The position numbers and the translations under genes were made by a program. Of a stretch of 64,000 nucleotides of DNA, positions 40,816 to 49,698 are shown one piece after another. Position 1 is the first letter of the stretch, and every line of letters starts with the position of its first letter. A model generated the notes under the pieces. That model saw nothing but the letters and a program-made list of their open reading frames with translations, ran no database searches and was not told the DNA's origin. Source of the DNA: Flavonifractor sp. An112 (lineage in GTDB: Bacteria; Bacillota; Clostridia; Oscillospirales; Oscillospiraceae); assembly GCF_002161085.1 (NCBI RefSeq), contig NZ_NFLU01000008.1, positions 1-64,000 on the forward strand, given 5' to 3'.

Positions 40816-41421
40816 ATGTTTTACTATGTGAAAGGAACCGTGGCCCATACCGCCCCCTATCTGGCGGTCATTGACTGCGGCGGGGTGGGCTATGCCTGCC
40901 GCACCACCAACAATACCCTGGCCCGGCTGAAGAAAGGGGAGAGCGCCAAGCTCTTCACCCACCTGAACGTCCGGGAGGACGCCATGGAGCTGTACGGCTT
41001 CGCTACGGAAAACGAGCTCAACTGCTTTCAGCTCTTGATCTCGGTATCCGGTGTGGGACCCAAGGCGGCCCTGTCCATCCTGTCCTCCGCCACCCCCGAG
41101 TCCCTGGCCATGAGCATCATTACCGGGGACGAGAAGGCCCTTACCGTGGCCCAGGGCATCGGCAAGAAGATCGCCCAGCGCATCATCCTGGAGCTGAAGG
41201 ATAAGCTGGCCAAGGGCCAGATCAGCCCGGTTGGTGAGAGCTACGGCGGCACCGGGGTCACGGTGATCCCGGAGAACAAGTCCTCCGAGGCGGCCGCCGC
41301 TCTGGCGGTGCTGGGCTACTCCCAGACCGAGATCGGCATGGCTCTCAAGGGCATCGACGTGGACACCCTCAGCCTGGAGGACATCATCAAGCAGGCCCTC
41401 AAGAAAATGATGAAGGGGTAA
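40816..41421 (+). CDS. ruvA: Holliday junction DNA helicase subunit RuvA
   Basis: 201-residue RuvA: N-terminal OB-fold (FYYVKGTVAHTAP, HLNVREDAMELYGFAT), two helix-hairpin-helix motifs (ISVSGVGPKAALSILS, VAQGIGKKIAQRIILEL) and a C-terminal RuvB-binding domain. It holds the four-way junction for the RuvB motor. It lies 12 bases after ruvC. Confidence 0.95.
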   Translation: MFYYVKGTVAHTAPYLAVIDCGGVGYACRTTNNTLARLKKGESAKLFTHLNVREDAMELYGFATENELNCFQLLISVSGVGPKAALSILSSATPESLAMSIITGDEKALTVAQGIGKKIAQRIILELKDKLAKGQISPVGESYGGTGVTVIPENKSSEAAAALAVLGYSQTEIGMALKGIDVDTLSLEDIIKQALKKMMKG

Positions 41422-41443
41422 TCCCCCGGAAGGAGGAACCACC

Positions 41444-41782
41444 ATGGCCAAACTGGAACGAAACCTCACCGGCAGCTTTGACGGACTGCTGGACTATCTG
41501 CACGACGGGATTTTGAACGGCAGCTCCTCCGCCAGCTGGGAGGACAGCAGCGACTACCACAGCGGCTCCTTCCGGGTGGCCGTCCGGGTGTATGAGCGGT
41601 ACAGCTTCATGGGAGGCAACCGGGTGAGCCTGAACCTGACTCTGGTGGGCAACGGCCCCCATCTGTTCCTGTCCGCCATTACCTCCGGCGGCAGTCAGGC
41701 CATGCTGTTCAAGATCAACACCCTGGGGGAGGGCGCCTTCCTGGACAAAGTGGAGGAGCTGCTGGACGGGTGGCGTGGATAA
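41444..41782 (+). CDS. DUF6054-like protein of unknown function within the ruv operon
   Basis: 112-residue soluble protein with no known function. The segments RVYERYSFMGGNRVSLNLTL and LFLSAITSGGSQAMLFKINT recall the DUF6054 family. An AAGGAGG site precedes the ATG, 22 bases after ruvA and 12 before ruvB. Its insertion between two Ruv genes means the three are probably cotranscribed, but a link to recombination is not shown. Confidence 0.65.
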   Translation: MAKLERNLTGSFDGLLDYLHDGILNGSSSASWEDSSDYHSGSFRVAVRVYERYSFMGGNRVSLNLTLVGNGPHLFLSAITSGGSQAMLFKINTLGEGAFLDKVEELLDGWRG

Positions 41783-41794
41783 GGAAGTGAGACT

Positions 41795-42850
41795 TTGAGC
41801 ATTGCATTTTCTGAAGACGGCTTTGAGACCGAGGAGCCTCTGGTGACCACATCCCTCACCCGGGATGACGAGAACGAGGGCTCCCTGCGGCCCAAAACCT
41901 TAAACGAATACATCGGTCAGGCCAAGGCCAAGGGCAACCTGGAGGTCTTTATCCAGGCTGCCAAAATGCGGAACGAGCCGTTGGACCATGTGCTGCTCCA
42001 CGGCCCCCCTGGTCTGGGTAAGACCACCCTCTCCAACATCATTGCCAACGAGATGGGGGTCAACATCCGCATCACCTCCGGCCCGGCCATCGAAAAGCCC
42101 GGCGATCTGGCGGCCCTGCTCACCAATCTGGCGGAAAACGACATCCTGTTCGTGGATGAGATCCACCGGCTCAACCGGTCGGTGGAGGAGATCCTGTATC
42201 CTGCCATGGAGGACTTTGCCATCGATATCATCATCGGCAAGGGACCGTCTGCCAACTCTATCCGGTTGGACCTGCCCAAATTCACCCTCATCGGAGCCAC
42301 CACCCGGGCGGGCCAGCTGTCCGCCCCTCTGCGGGACCGGTTTGGTGTGACCCTGCGGCTGGAGCTGTACACCCCGGAGGAGCTGGCCCTCATCGTCACC
42401 CGGTCGGCGGGCATCCTGGATGTGCCCATCGAGCCTGACGGCGCTATGGAGATCGCCAAGCGCAGCCGGGGTACCCCCCGGATCGCCAACCGGATGCTGC
42501 GCCGGGTGCGTGACTTCGCCCAGGTGAAGGCCGGGGGCGTCATCACCCGGGAGGTGGCCGACGTGGCCCTGTCCGCCCTGGAGGTGGATCACCTGGGGCT
42601 GGACGCCATCGACAGGCGGATGCTCCGCTCCATTATTGAGCACTACGGCGGCGGCCCGGTGGGTCTGGAGACCCTGGCGGCCACCATCAACGAGGAAGCT
42701 GTCACCCTGGAGGACGTATACGAGCCTTATCTGATGCAGATGGGCTTCCTCACCCGCACGCCCAGAGGCCGGTGCGTCACCCGGCGGGCCTATGAGCACC
42801 TGGGCCTGGCCGTCCCCGGCGGGGTGGGAATGGAGCAGCTGAGCTTTTAG
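41795..42850 (+). CDS. ruvB: Holliday junction branch migration ATPase RuvB
   Basis: 351-residue AAA+ motor. Walker [11 protein letters not shown], Walker B DEIHRLN, sensor ATTRAGQLS and the arginine finger region GTPRIANR are present, and the C-terminal winged helix follows. It starts with TTG at 41795, after AAGGAAGTGAG. Completes RuvABC in this operon. Confidence 0.95.
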   Translation: MSIAFSEDGFETEEPLVTTSLTRDDENEGSLRPKTLNEYIGQAKAKGNLEVFIQAAKMRNEPLDHVLLHGPPGLGKTTLSNIIANEMGVNIRITSGPAIEKPGDLAALLTNLAENDILFVDEIHRLNRSVEEILYPAMEDFAIDIIIGKGPSANSIRLDLPKFTLIGATTRAGQLSAPLRDRFGVTLRLELYTPEELALIVTRSAGILDVPIEPDGAMEIAKRSRGTPRIANRMLRRVRDFAQVKAGGVITREVADVALSALEVDHLGLDAIDRRMLRSIIEHYGGGPVGLETLAATINEEAVTLEDVYEPYLMQMGFLTRTPRGRCVTRRAYEHLGLAVPGGVGMEQLSF

Positions 42851-42911
42851 TGTCTATGATATAAAAAGTGATGATATAAGTTTGTAGACAACCCACGACT
42901 GCCCGGTGTGC

Positions 42912-42949
42912 AGGCGCGGGCCGATGAGGGTATCGGCCCCTACAAGGCA
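42912..42949. repeat. Small palindromic intergenic repeat
   Basis: GGGCCGAT (42918-42925) pairs with ATCGGCCC (42932-42939), followed by CTACAAGG. The pattern (GCGGGCCGAT, GG, TATCGGCCCCTACA) resembles a short repeat common in intergenic regions of clostridial genomes; only one copy is seen here. Confidence 0.5.
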
Positions 42950-43004
42950 AATAGGAACTTTCCAATATCGTTTGGATGATTTCGGTAGAAAGAGGTAATC
43001 TAGC

Positions 43005-44360
43005 ATGGGTAAACTGTTTGGAACCGATGGGATTCGCGGCGTGGTCAACGCCGGTCTTGACGCAGAACTGGCCTATGATGTGGGCGTGGCGGCAGCCTAT
43101 GTGCTGGCCCAGGCGAAAGGGGAGGGGCGTCCCCGGTTCGCCATCGGCAAGGACACCCGCATCTCCTCCGATCTGCTGGAGGGCGCGCTGGTGGCCGGTC
43201 TGTGCTCCGCCGGCGCCGACGTGCTCCACCTGGGCGTGATCCCCACTCCCGGCGTGGCCTGGGTGACGGTGGACAGCGGCTGTGACGCCGGTATCGTCAT
43301 CTCCGCCTCCCACAACCCCTTTGAGCACAACGGCATCAAGATCTTCAACAGCCAGGGCTTCAAGCTGCCCGACGAGCTGGAGGGCAGGATTGAGGACATT
43401 ATCCTCAACAAGGTCCCCGTACCCCGCAAGACCGGCGGCGACATCGGCCGGGTGACCTACGCCGACCAGAAGGAGCGCCAGGACTACATCGATCACCTGG
43501 TATCCACCATCGATTCCGACCTGTCCGGCCTGAAGATCCTGGTGGACTGCGCCAACGGAGCTGCCTCCGCCACCGCCGGCCGGCTCTTCGATTCCTTCCC
43601 CGACCTGCACACCGACATCATCAACGCCGACCCCGATGGCGTGAACATCAACAACGGCTGCGGTTCCACCCATCTGGACGGCCTGAAGGCCATGGTCACC
43701 GCCGGCAAGTACGACCTGGGCATCGCCTTTGACGGCGACGCCGACCGCTGCCTTATGGTAGACGAGACCGGCGAGGAGATCGACGGCGATCAGGTCATCG
43801 CCGCCTGCGGCCTGGAGCTGCTGGAGCAGGGAAAGCTGCCCGGCAACGCCATCGTGGGCACTGTCATGAGCAACCTGGGCCTGCACGTCTTCTGCCGGGA
43901 GCACAACATGGAGCTGTTCTGCACCGCTGTGGGTGACCGGAACGTGCTGGAGAAGATGGAGGAGGAAGGCTGGGTCCTGGGCGGCGAGCAGTCCGGCCAC
44001 ACCATCTTCCGCAAATACGCCACCACCGGCGACGGCCAGCTTACCGCCCTGCAGTTCCTGGCTCTGCTGCGCCGCTCCGGCAAGAAGGCCTCCCAGTTGG
44101 TGGAGGGCTGCAAGCGCTACCCCCAGACTCTCATCAATGTGCCGGTGGCCGACAATGCCGCCAAGCAGGCCATCATGAACGACCCCTCCATTATGGACGC
44201 CGTGGCAGAGCAGGAGAAGCTGCTGGCGGGCACCGGACGGATTTTGGTCCGTCCTTCCGGCACCGAGGCCCTGGTGCGGGTGATGGTGGAGGCCCAGAGC
44301 CAGGAGGATGCAGAGAAAGTTGCAGAGCTCTTGGCAAATGTCATAAAAAATCGGGGCTGA
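43005..44360 (+). CDS. glmM: Phosphoglucosamine mutase
   Basis: 451-residue member of the phosphohexomutase superfamily making glucosamine-1-phosphate for peptidoglycan. GTDGIRG near the N-terminus, the phosphoserine loop SASHNPFEHNGIK, the metal loop DGDADRC and GGEQSGH are seen. The ATG follows GAGGTAA. Confidence 0.95.
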   Translation: MGKLFGTDGIRGVVNAGLDAELAYDVGVAAAYVLAQAKGEGRPRFAIGKDTRISSDLLEGALVAGLCSAGADVLHLGVIPTPGVAWVTVDSGCDAGIVISASHNPFEHNGIKIFNSQGFKLPDELEGRIEDIILNKVPVPRKTGGDIGRVTYADQKERQDYIDHLVSTIDSDLSGLKILVDCANGAASATAGRLFDSFPDLHTDIINADPDGVNINNGCGSTHLDGLKAMVTAGKYDLGIAFDGDADRCLMVDETGEEIDGDQVIAACGLELLEQGKLPGNAIVGTVMSNLGLHVFCREHNMELFCTAVGDRNVLEKMEEEGWVLGGEQSGHTIFRKYATTGDGQLTALQFLALLRRSGKKASQLVEGCKRYPQTLINVPVADNAAKQAIMNDPSIMDAVAEQEKLLAGTGRILVRPSGTEALVRVMVEAQSQEDAEKVAELLANVIKNRG

Positions 44361-44384
44361 AACTGAAATATTTCTGGCAAACAC

Positions 44385-44414
44385 TTGACAAATTCAGGTA
44401 TCAACGCTTATAAT
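44385..44414 (+). promoter_or_regulatory. Sigma-A promoter of sigH
   Basis: TTGACA (44385-44390), 18-base spacer, TATAAT (44409-44414). Confidence 0.85.
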
Positions 44415-44431
44415 GTGCAAGGAGAAACGGC

Positions 44432-45067
44432 ATGAAAGAGGACTATTTCCAACCGCAGGAGCCCAGTGATGAGGCCCTGTGTGCCCTGGCCGCTTCCGGC
44501 GATCGTCAGGCCGAAGAGGACCTGGTGGTGCGCTATAACCGACTGGTCCGCATCTGCGCCCGGCCCTATTTTCTGGCCGGCGGAGACAGCGAGGACCTGA
44601 TCCAGGAGGGAATGGTGGGGCTGCTGGCCGCTATCCGGGAATATGACCCGGAAAAGGCCGCCTCCTTCCGCACCTATGCGGAGGTGTGCATCAAAAACCG
44701 TTTGTTCTCCGTTATCAAAGCAGCAGCAAGAGATAAGCACATACCGCTGAACAACTCCGTCTCGTTCGGAACCCCTCTTTTTAGTGGGAACGGCGATCCA
44801 TTGGCGTTCAGCGCACCTGACGGACAGGGAACAGACCCGGAGGAGATCTTCCTCAGCCGGGAATCCTTCCGGGAACGTCTGGAGGCGCTGATCGGTCAGC
44901 TGTCCGGCTTCGAGGCAAGCGTACTTCGGTTGTATCTGAACGGTCTGTCCTACTCCGAGATTGCAGCCGAGGTAAACAAGTCCCCCAAATCGGTGGACAA
45001 CGCGGTGCAGCGTATCCGGCGCAAGCTGGCGCAGCAAACTTCTTCCGGCGACATCAGCAAAGGCTGA
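44432..45067 (+). CDS. sigH: RNA polymerase sigma-H factor (SigH/Spo0H)
   Basis: 211-residue sigma-70 family factor. Region 2 (DLIQEGMVGLLAAIREYDPEKAASFRTYAEVCIKNRLFSVIKAAAR condensed here by its recognisable DLIQEGM and FRTYA parts) and region 4 helix-turn-helix (LSYSEIAAEVNKSPKSVDNAV) are clear. SigH turns on early sporulation genes with Spo0A. Length and the connecting region fit SigH rather than an ECF sigma. In line with the sporulation genes here. Confidence 0.9.
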   Translation: MKEDYFQPQEPSDEALCALAASGDRQAEEDLVVRYNRLVRICARPYFLAGGDSEDLIQEGMVGLLAAIREYDPEKAASFRTYAEVCIKNRLFSVIKAAARDKHIPLNNSVSFGTPLFSGNGDPLAFSAPDGQGTDPEEIFLSRESFRERLEALIGQLSGFEASVLRLYLNGLSYSEIAAEVNKSPKSVDNAVQRIRRKLAQQTSSGDISKG

Positions 45068-45138
45068 TCGCAATATTACACTGACCCAGCACATGGATCA
45101 TCCGGACCTGGGCAAAGAAGCAAAGAGAGGGTAACATC

Positions 45139-45420
45139 ATGTACGAAGACAAGACTCTGGTATGTAAGGAATGTGGCCAGGAGTTCGTGTTCACCGCCGG
45201 TGAGCAGGAGTTCTACGCCGAGCGCGGCTTCCAGAACGAGCCCCAGCGCTGCAAGGCCTGCCGTGACGCCCGCAAGGCTGCCTCCCGCGGCCCCCGCGAG
45301 TACTTCACCGCTACCTGCGCTTCCTGCGGCGGCGAGGCCAAGGTGCCCTTCGAGCCCAAGTCCGACCGTCCTGTTTACTGCAGCGATTGCTTCGCCCGTA
45401 TGCGCGGCGAGCAGCACTAA
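45139..45420 (+). CDS. Small double zinc-ribbon protein
   Basis: 93 residues. CKECGQEFVFTAGEQEFY with a later CKACR forms one ribbon of the zf-trcl type; CASCGGEAKVPF with YCSDCF forms a second CxxC-CxxC ribbon. Rich in charged residues. Such proteins are abundant in clostridial genomes but have no assigned function. An AGAGAGGG site precedes the ATG, and a strong terminator follows. Confidence 0.8.
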   Translation: MYEDKTLVCKECGQEFVFTAGEQEFYAERGFQNEPQRCKACRDARKAASRGPREYFTATCASCGGEAKVPFEPKSDRPVYCSDCFARMRGEQH

Positions 45421-45432
45421 TCTGCATACCCC

Positions 45433-45464
45433 AAAGGCCGTCCCGTTCGGGACGGCCTTTTTCT
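45433..45464 (+). terminator. Intrinsic terminator after the zinc-ribbon gene
   Basis: AAAGGCCGTCCCG (45433-45445) pairs with CGGGACGGCCTTT (45448-45460), followed by TTC. Confidence 0.9.
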
Positions 45465-45497
45465 ATTGACTGAATGGTGCCTTTTTTCCAACCTCCG

Positions 45498-45505
45498 CAT
45501 AGGAT
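45498..45505 (+). promoter_or_regulatory. Sporulation-type -10 element (CATAGGAT) before cotJ
   Basis: CATAGGAT matches the CATANNNT -10 of sigma-E and sigma-K and the CATAGG elements elsewhere in the window. No clear -35 was found. cotJ is sigma-E controlled in Bacillus. Confidence 0.45.
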
Positions 45506-45557
45506 GTTCTGGACGGGGCTCCCGTCCCGTCCCAATCCATAGGAGGAGGGACACCCC

Positions 45558-46028
45558 TTGTATCCTGAGAACAACCCTCAGAACAATCCCGGCATCTGTG
45601 ACGACAGCTGCGGCACGCTCCCTGAGTGCGCCCCCCTGGCCGTCCCCTATGTGCCGTTTCAGCCCAATAACCCCAAGCGCTACTCCCAGCAGGAGGCCCT
45701 GGCCAACGGCACCCTGTTTCCCGGCCTGAACCTGCCCTTCCGCATCAAGGCGGAGGCGGTGAAGGTGCTGGGCACCCAGCTGGCGGAGCTCCAGGCCCTG
45801 GAGTTCATGCTCCAGGAGCTGGGCCTCTACCTGGACACCCACCAGGACGACGCCGAGGCCTTCCAGCTCTTCCGGAAGTACGCCGCCCTGGAGGCCGAGG
45901 CCCGCAAAAAGTATGAGGCCGCCCACGGCCCCCTGACCCAGAATGCCGCCGCCAGCGCCGACAGCTGGGCCGCCTGGCTGGAGGGCGACTGGCCCTGGAA
46001 CTACACCGCGGAAGGAGGGGCCAAGTAA
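45558..46028 (+). CDS. CotJA-CotJB fusion spore coat protein
   Basis: 156 residues. Residues about 24-60 (APLAVPYVPFQP, QEALANGTLFPGLNLPF) match CotJA, and the rest (LQALEFMLQELGLYLDTHQDD, YEAAHGPLT, DWPWNY) matches CotJB, which are separate genes in Bacillus. Both are inner coat components that work with CotJC. TTG start after GGAGGAGGG. The stop overlaps the cotJC start by one base. Confidence 0.85.
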   Translation: MYPENNPQNNPGICDDSCGTLPECAPLAVPYVPFQPNNPKRYSQQEALANGTLFPGLNLPFRIKAEAVKVLGTQLAELQALEFMLQELGLYLDTHQDDAEAFQLFRKYAALEAEARKKYEAAHGPLTQNAAASADSWAAWLEGDWPWNYTAEGGAK

Positions 46029-46633
46029 TGTTCCAGTACGAGAAGAAGCTGCAATACCCCGTGCGCATCAAGACCCCCAACCCCAAGCTGGCCGCCTGGG
46101 TCATCAGCCAGTACGGCGGACCTGACGGCGAGCTGGGCGCCTCTCTGCGCTATCTGTCCCAGCGGTACGCCATGCCCTATCCCGAGCTCAAGGGCCTGCT
46201 CACCGACATCGGTACCGAAGAACTGGGCCACCTGGAAATGATCGGTGCCATCGTCCATCAGCTTACCCGGGGACTGACCCAGGAGCAGCTGAGAGAGGGC
46301 GGCTTCGCTCCCTATTTTGTGGACCATACCACCGGCATCTATCCCACCGCCGCCTCCGGCGCCCCCTGGAACGCCGCCAGCATCGGCGTCAAGGGGGATG
46401 TGATCTGCGACCTCACCGAGGATATGGCCGCCGAGCAGAAGGCCCGGGTCACCTATGACAACATCCTGCGCCTCAGTGACGATCCCGACGTCAGCGACGT
46501 GATCCGCTTCCTGCGGGAGCGGGAGATCGTCCACTTCCAGCGCTTCGGCGAGGCGGTGCGCCTGGCCAAGGAGAAGATGGACCAGAAGAACGTCTACTTC
46601 ACCAACCCCGCCTTCGATACCGCCAAGAAATAA
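46028..46633 (+). CDS. cotJC: Spore coat protein CotJC (manganese catalase family)
   Basis: 201-residue ferritin-like protein of the manganese catalase family. Segments GTEELGHLEMIGAIVHQL and AEQKARVTYDN hold the metal-binding Glu and His residues. Coat-associated catalase of the CotJ group; probable peroxide protection in spores. Last gene of the coat pair. Confidence 0.92.
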   Translation: MFQYEKKLQYPVRIKTPNPKLAAWVISQYGGPDGELGASLRYLSQRYAMPYPELKGLLTDIGTEELGHLEMIGAIVHQLTRGLTQEQLREGGFAPYFVDHTTGIYPTAASGAPWNAASIGVKGDVICDLTEDMAAEQKARVTYDNILRLSDDPDVSDVIRFLREREIVHFQRFGEAVRLAKEKMDQKNVYFTNPAFDTAKK

Positions 46634-46634
46634 C

Positions 46635-46668
46635 ACAAGAGGCCGACCCATCAGGGTCGGCCTCTTGT
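46635..46668. terminator. Bidirectional terminator after cotJC
   Basis: ACAAGAGGCCGACCC (46635-46649) pairs with GGGTCGGCCTCTTGT (46654-46668). Serves cotJC and the minus-strand C69 gene. Confidence 0.85.
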
Positions 46669-46682
46669 CATAGGAAGGGTGA

Positions 46683-48896
46683 TTAGCCCACGCTCTCCAG
46701 GAAGCGCATGAGAATGGTAGCCACTTCCGCCCGGGTGGCGCTGCCCAGGGGATTGAGGGTGGTAGCGGTGCTGCCGGTGATCAGGCCCGCGCCGTTGGCC
46801 CACTGCATGGCCTCAACGGCATAGGAGCCGATCTGGCCGGCGTCGGTGTAGCTGCTCAGATCGTTGGACGCCGTCACATCATAGTTCTTGTAGGCGGCAT
46901 AGCGATAGAGGATGGTGGCGATCTGCTCCCGGGTCATCATCTGATCGGGGGCAAAGGTGGTGTCGGACACACCGGTGACGATACCGGCGTCGGCAGCCCA
47001 GGCCACAGCATCGGCATACCAGGCATCCGCCGCAACGTCGGTGAAGGTGCAGTCGGCAGCCTCAGGCTTGCCCTCCAGGTTGTACAGTACCTGTACCAGC
47101 ATGGCCCGGGACATCACGGTGTCGGGAGCGAAGGTGCCGTTGCCGGCGCCGTTCATGATGCCGTTTTCTGCCACATAGGACACCGCGTCGGCGTACCAGG
47201 CGGAGGAGTCCACATCGTCAAAGCTGTAGGCCATATCCATGGAGTAGGTGGGCATTTTGTTCTCGGTCAGAACAGAGGGGGTAAACACGTCCTCCTCGGT
47301 CAGCTCACCGGCCTGGTCGGCGGCGATGAAGGCACGCAGCTCGGTGAGGATGATCTTGGCGTTCTCAAAGGCCTCCTCAGAGACAGCCTTGGCCAGAGCG
47401 GTGGCCTTTTCCTCGGCCAGCTCAGGGCTGTAGGCGTAGATGCGCTCCATATCCTCATCCACCGCCTCCTGCTGCTCGATGAGGGCCTTCTGGTAGTTCT
47501 CCCAGTAGAGCTTCACGTTGGCGCCATAGCGCTCCCGGTCATTGTCGCACAGGTCGTTGATGGCGGTAAATACCCAGTAGGCGGAAGTCTCAGCAGGGAA
47601 GTCCTCATCATCCAGCACTTCCTCGATGTCCTTGATGCTGGGGCTGTACTCGGTCTGGAAGATGTCGGAGGTGTCGGTCAGCAGGTTGCTGTAGTAGGGC
47701 AGGTAGACGGAGAACTCAGCCCGGGACATGGTCTGCCACTGGATGGTGGCCAGAGCCTCGGGCATATCGCTGCGGATCTCGAACACATGGCACTCGGCCT
47801 GGCGCTCGTTGCCGATGGCGGTGCCGTTGGGATTCTTCTCCGGGTTATTGTCGGCGGCATACTCAGTACCCTCGCCGCGGCAGGCCAGCAGCCGCAGCAC
47901 CTCGTAGGTGGTCAGCTGATGATCGGCCTCAAAGAGCATATTGAAGGGGCCCTCGGGGGCAGCCTCACCGTCCCGCTCCACGGAAACGGACTGGGACAGC
48001 TCTTCGTTCAGGTAGTTGACGCCCTGCCAGTAACGGAAGTACTGGCCGTTGCCGAAGTCCTCGGAGCCGTAGGTCTTCTGGATGTCGATCTTGGTGATCT
48101 GGTCATCGGCCACCTTGCCCTGCTGAGAGGACACCAGGAAGCCGTTCTCCAGAGGCAGGGAGATCAGATTGGCGGAGGCCACCACGTTCTCGGTGTCGGA
48201 GACGTCGATCTCGTTCATCACCACCATGTTAGGGTTGACGGACACCTTGTCGTCGGGCATCTTCATGGCCACATACTGGTGGCCGGACAGGGTCTCAAAG
48301 TCCCACACCTCGTTGGCATCGCTGATGGTGAAGGAGTTGCACTCGCCGGAGCCGTAGGTATCGATGATCTCGGCCAGCTTCTCCACGCCGTCCCGGGCGG
48401 AGTCTGCCGACATCAGGATCACGGAGGTGAGGGAGATCTCGCAGATGCCGGTATCCACCAGGGGATCGGCGGCTTTGGCATTGGCGTTATAGGAAGTGGA
48501 CACGGTGGCGCTGACGGAGACGCCCTTTTCGTTCATGCCCACCTCGCCGTAGGCCTCACGCACCAGGTTGCCGTCCTCATCCACCACAGACTCGCCCTGC
48601 TCGATGGAGTCCCGCAGCACGGTATAGCGATAGGTATGGGAGGGATAGGGCATAGAGAAGCCGTATGTATCTTCATACATCTCGCCCTCGGCGTGATCGG
48701 CCGCCGGGCGCACCTCAAACACTTTATCGTACAGCTTGCCGATGTCTTCCGAGCGGCCCACATAGGTAGAGCCGTTTTCTGACTGCTGGCTGCCTACATA
48801 CAGACCACAGCAGGCACTGGCGCTGACGCCGCTGCTTACCACCAGGGAACCGGCCAGCAGTGCCGCTCCAAGCTGTTTCAACCGTTTCTGTTTCAT
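46683..48896 (-). CDS. Secreted C69 family dipeptidase with three SLH domains
   Basis: 737 residues. Signal peptide (LGAALLAGSLVVSSG) is cut near SASA to expose Cys29/Cys30; in C69 (U34) peptidases a processed N-terminal cysteine is the nucleophile. The catalytic domain (CCGLYVGSQQSENGSTYVGRSEDI and FGNGQYFRYW, ADHQLTTYEVLRLL) is followed by a helical segment and three SLH domains (from about residue 560, e.g. NGAGNGTFAPDTVMSRAMLVQVLYN). It should act at the cell surface on peptides. A longer frame to 48968 is rejected because AAAAGGG fits the ATG at 48896. Confidence 0.88.
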   Translation of the reverse strand: MKQKRLKQLGAALLAGSLVVSSGVSASACCGLYVGSQQSENGSTYVGRSEDIGKLYDKVFEVRPAADHAEGEMYEDTYGFSMPYPSHTYRYTVLRDSIEQGESVVDEDGNLVREAYGEVGMNEKGVSVSATVSTSYNANAKAADPLVDTGICEISLTSVILMSADSARDGVEKLAEIIDTYGSGECNSFTISDANEVWDFETLSGHQYVAMKMPDDKVSVNPNMVVMNEIDVSDTENVVASANLISLPLENGFLVSSQQGKVADDQITKIDIQKTYGSEDFGNGQYFRYWQGVNYLNEELSQSVSVERDGEAAPEGPFNMLFEADHQLTTYEVLRLLACRGEGTEYAADNNPEKNPNGTAIGNERQAECHVFEIRSDMPEALATIQWQTMSRAEFSVYLPYYSNLLTDTSDIFQTEYSPSIKDIEEVLDDEDFPAETSAYWVFTAINDLCDNDRERYGANVKLYWENYQKALIEQQEAVDEDMERIYAYSPELAEEKATALAKAVSEEAFENAKIILTELRAFIAADQAGELTEEDVFTPSVLTENKMPTYSMDMAYSFDDVDSSAWYADAVSYVAENGIMNGAGNGTFAPDTVMSRAMLVQVLYNLEGKPEAADCTFTDVAADAWYADAVAWAADAGIVTGVSDTTFAPDQMMTREQIATILYRYAAYKNYDVTASNDLSSYTDAGQIGSYAVEAMQWANGAGLITGSTATTLNPLGSATRAEVATILMRFLESVG

Positions 48897-48946
48897 TTGC
48901 TTCATCCCTTTTACAGATTTGCCGTCGTCTCTTGGACGCGTTTCTG

Positions 48947-48975
48947 AGTATAGCACCACCCGCTGCATAAATCAA
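48947..48975 (-). promoter_or_regulatory. Sigma-A promoter of the C69-SLH gene
   Basis: On the minus strand TTGATT (48975-48970), 17-base spacer, TATACT (48952-48947). Confidence 0.7.
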
Positions 48976-49041
48976 ATATTATTTCATTGAATATTGCATA
49001 AAATTTCACAACCCATCCAGGGCGTTTATCAGCTGAGGCAT

Positions 49042-49079
49042 AAAAAAAGGCCGCCCAGGTGATGAGGGCGGTCTTTTTT
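49042..49079. terminator. Terminator of the YhcH gene
   Basis: A-rich AAAGGCCGCCC (about 49046-49056) pairs with GGGCGGTCTTT (49066-49076, one G-U), with T-runs on both sides on their own strands. Confidence 0.8.
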
Positions 49080-49084
49080 GCCGG

Positions 49085-49537
49085 TCAGGAGAGCTTTACC
49101 TTGGCCACAATGACCTTCACAGGCACGGGGGACTCCAGCGCCACACGGGGGGCGTGGAGATCCTGGGGCCAGACGATGTAGAAGGTGCCGGGCCGGACGG
49201 TGAGGGTGTCCCAGTCGGTGGTGAAGAACTGGATATCGGGGGTGTACTCGCTGAGCTGTGTCAAGGGGGCGTCGGGCAGGGAGTAGCCCATGCCCTCGGT
49301 GCCGGATACCACATACTGAATATCGGCGTAATCCCGGTGGCACTCCAGCTTGCAGTCGGCGGGGAGCTTGGTGTCCACGTCAAACCGGGTGGCGTACACG
49401 TTGTCGCCATCGATGTCAACTCTCTGGCCGGGGGTCAGGGTATCCGGGTCCACCTTGGCCAGCCACTCCAGGGCCTGCTGGAACCGCTGGCCCAGACCGT
49501 AATACAGGGGCGCGTTTTTCATTTTATCAATGACCAT
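49085..49537 (-). CDS. YhcH/YjgK/YiaL (DUF386) family protein
   Basis: 150-residue beta-barrel of the YhcH/YjgK/YiaL family (DUF386), with YVVSGTEGMGYSL, FYIVWPQDLHAPRVAL and other cupin-like histidine/glutamate positions. Members act on sugars such as sialic acid derivatives; none of the usual sialic acid genes is nearby, so the substrate is unknown. Start at 49537, eight bases after GGAGG; a longer frame to 49609 lies through the site. Confidence 0.85.
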   Translation of the reverse strand: MVIDKMKNAPLYYGLGQRFQQALEWLAKVDPDTLTPGQRVDIDGDNVYATRFDVDTKLPADCKLECHRDYADIQYVVSGTEGMGYSLPDAPLTQLSEYTPDIQFFTTDWDTLTVRPGTFYIVWPQDLHAPRVALESPVPVKVIVAKVKLS

Positions 49538-49601
49538 TGGGCTCACCTCCATGGTTGTTGCTTCCATCTTAGTCCCAGGGCGGCAAAAAGGCAACAGAAA
49601 T

Positions 49602-49631
49602 TTGGACAAGCGGGGCGCTTCATGGTAGAAT
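49602..49631 (+). promoter_or_regulatory. Sigma-A type promoter upstream of cwlD
   Basis: TTGGAC (49602-49607), 18-base spacer, TAGAAT (49626-49631). A CATATTCT (49668-49675) could in addition be a sporulation -10. Confidence 0.55.
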
Positions 49632-49698
49632 AGCAGGGACGGTTTCTTCTATCCCGCCCCGCCGCCGCATATTCTTCCTTGAAAAGGGGGGGAGCGGT

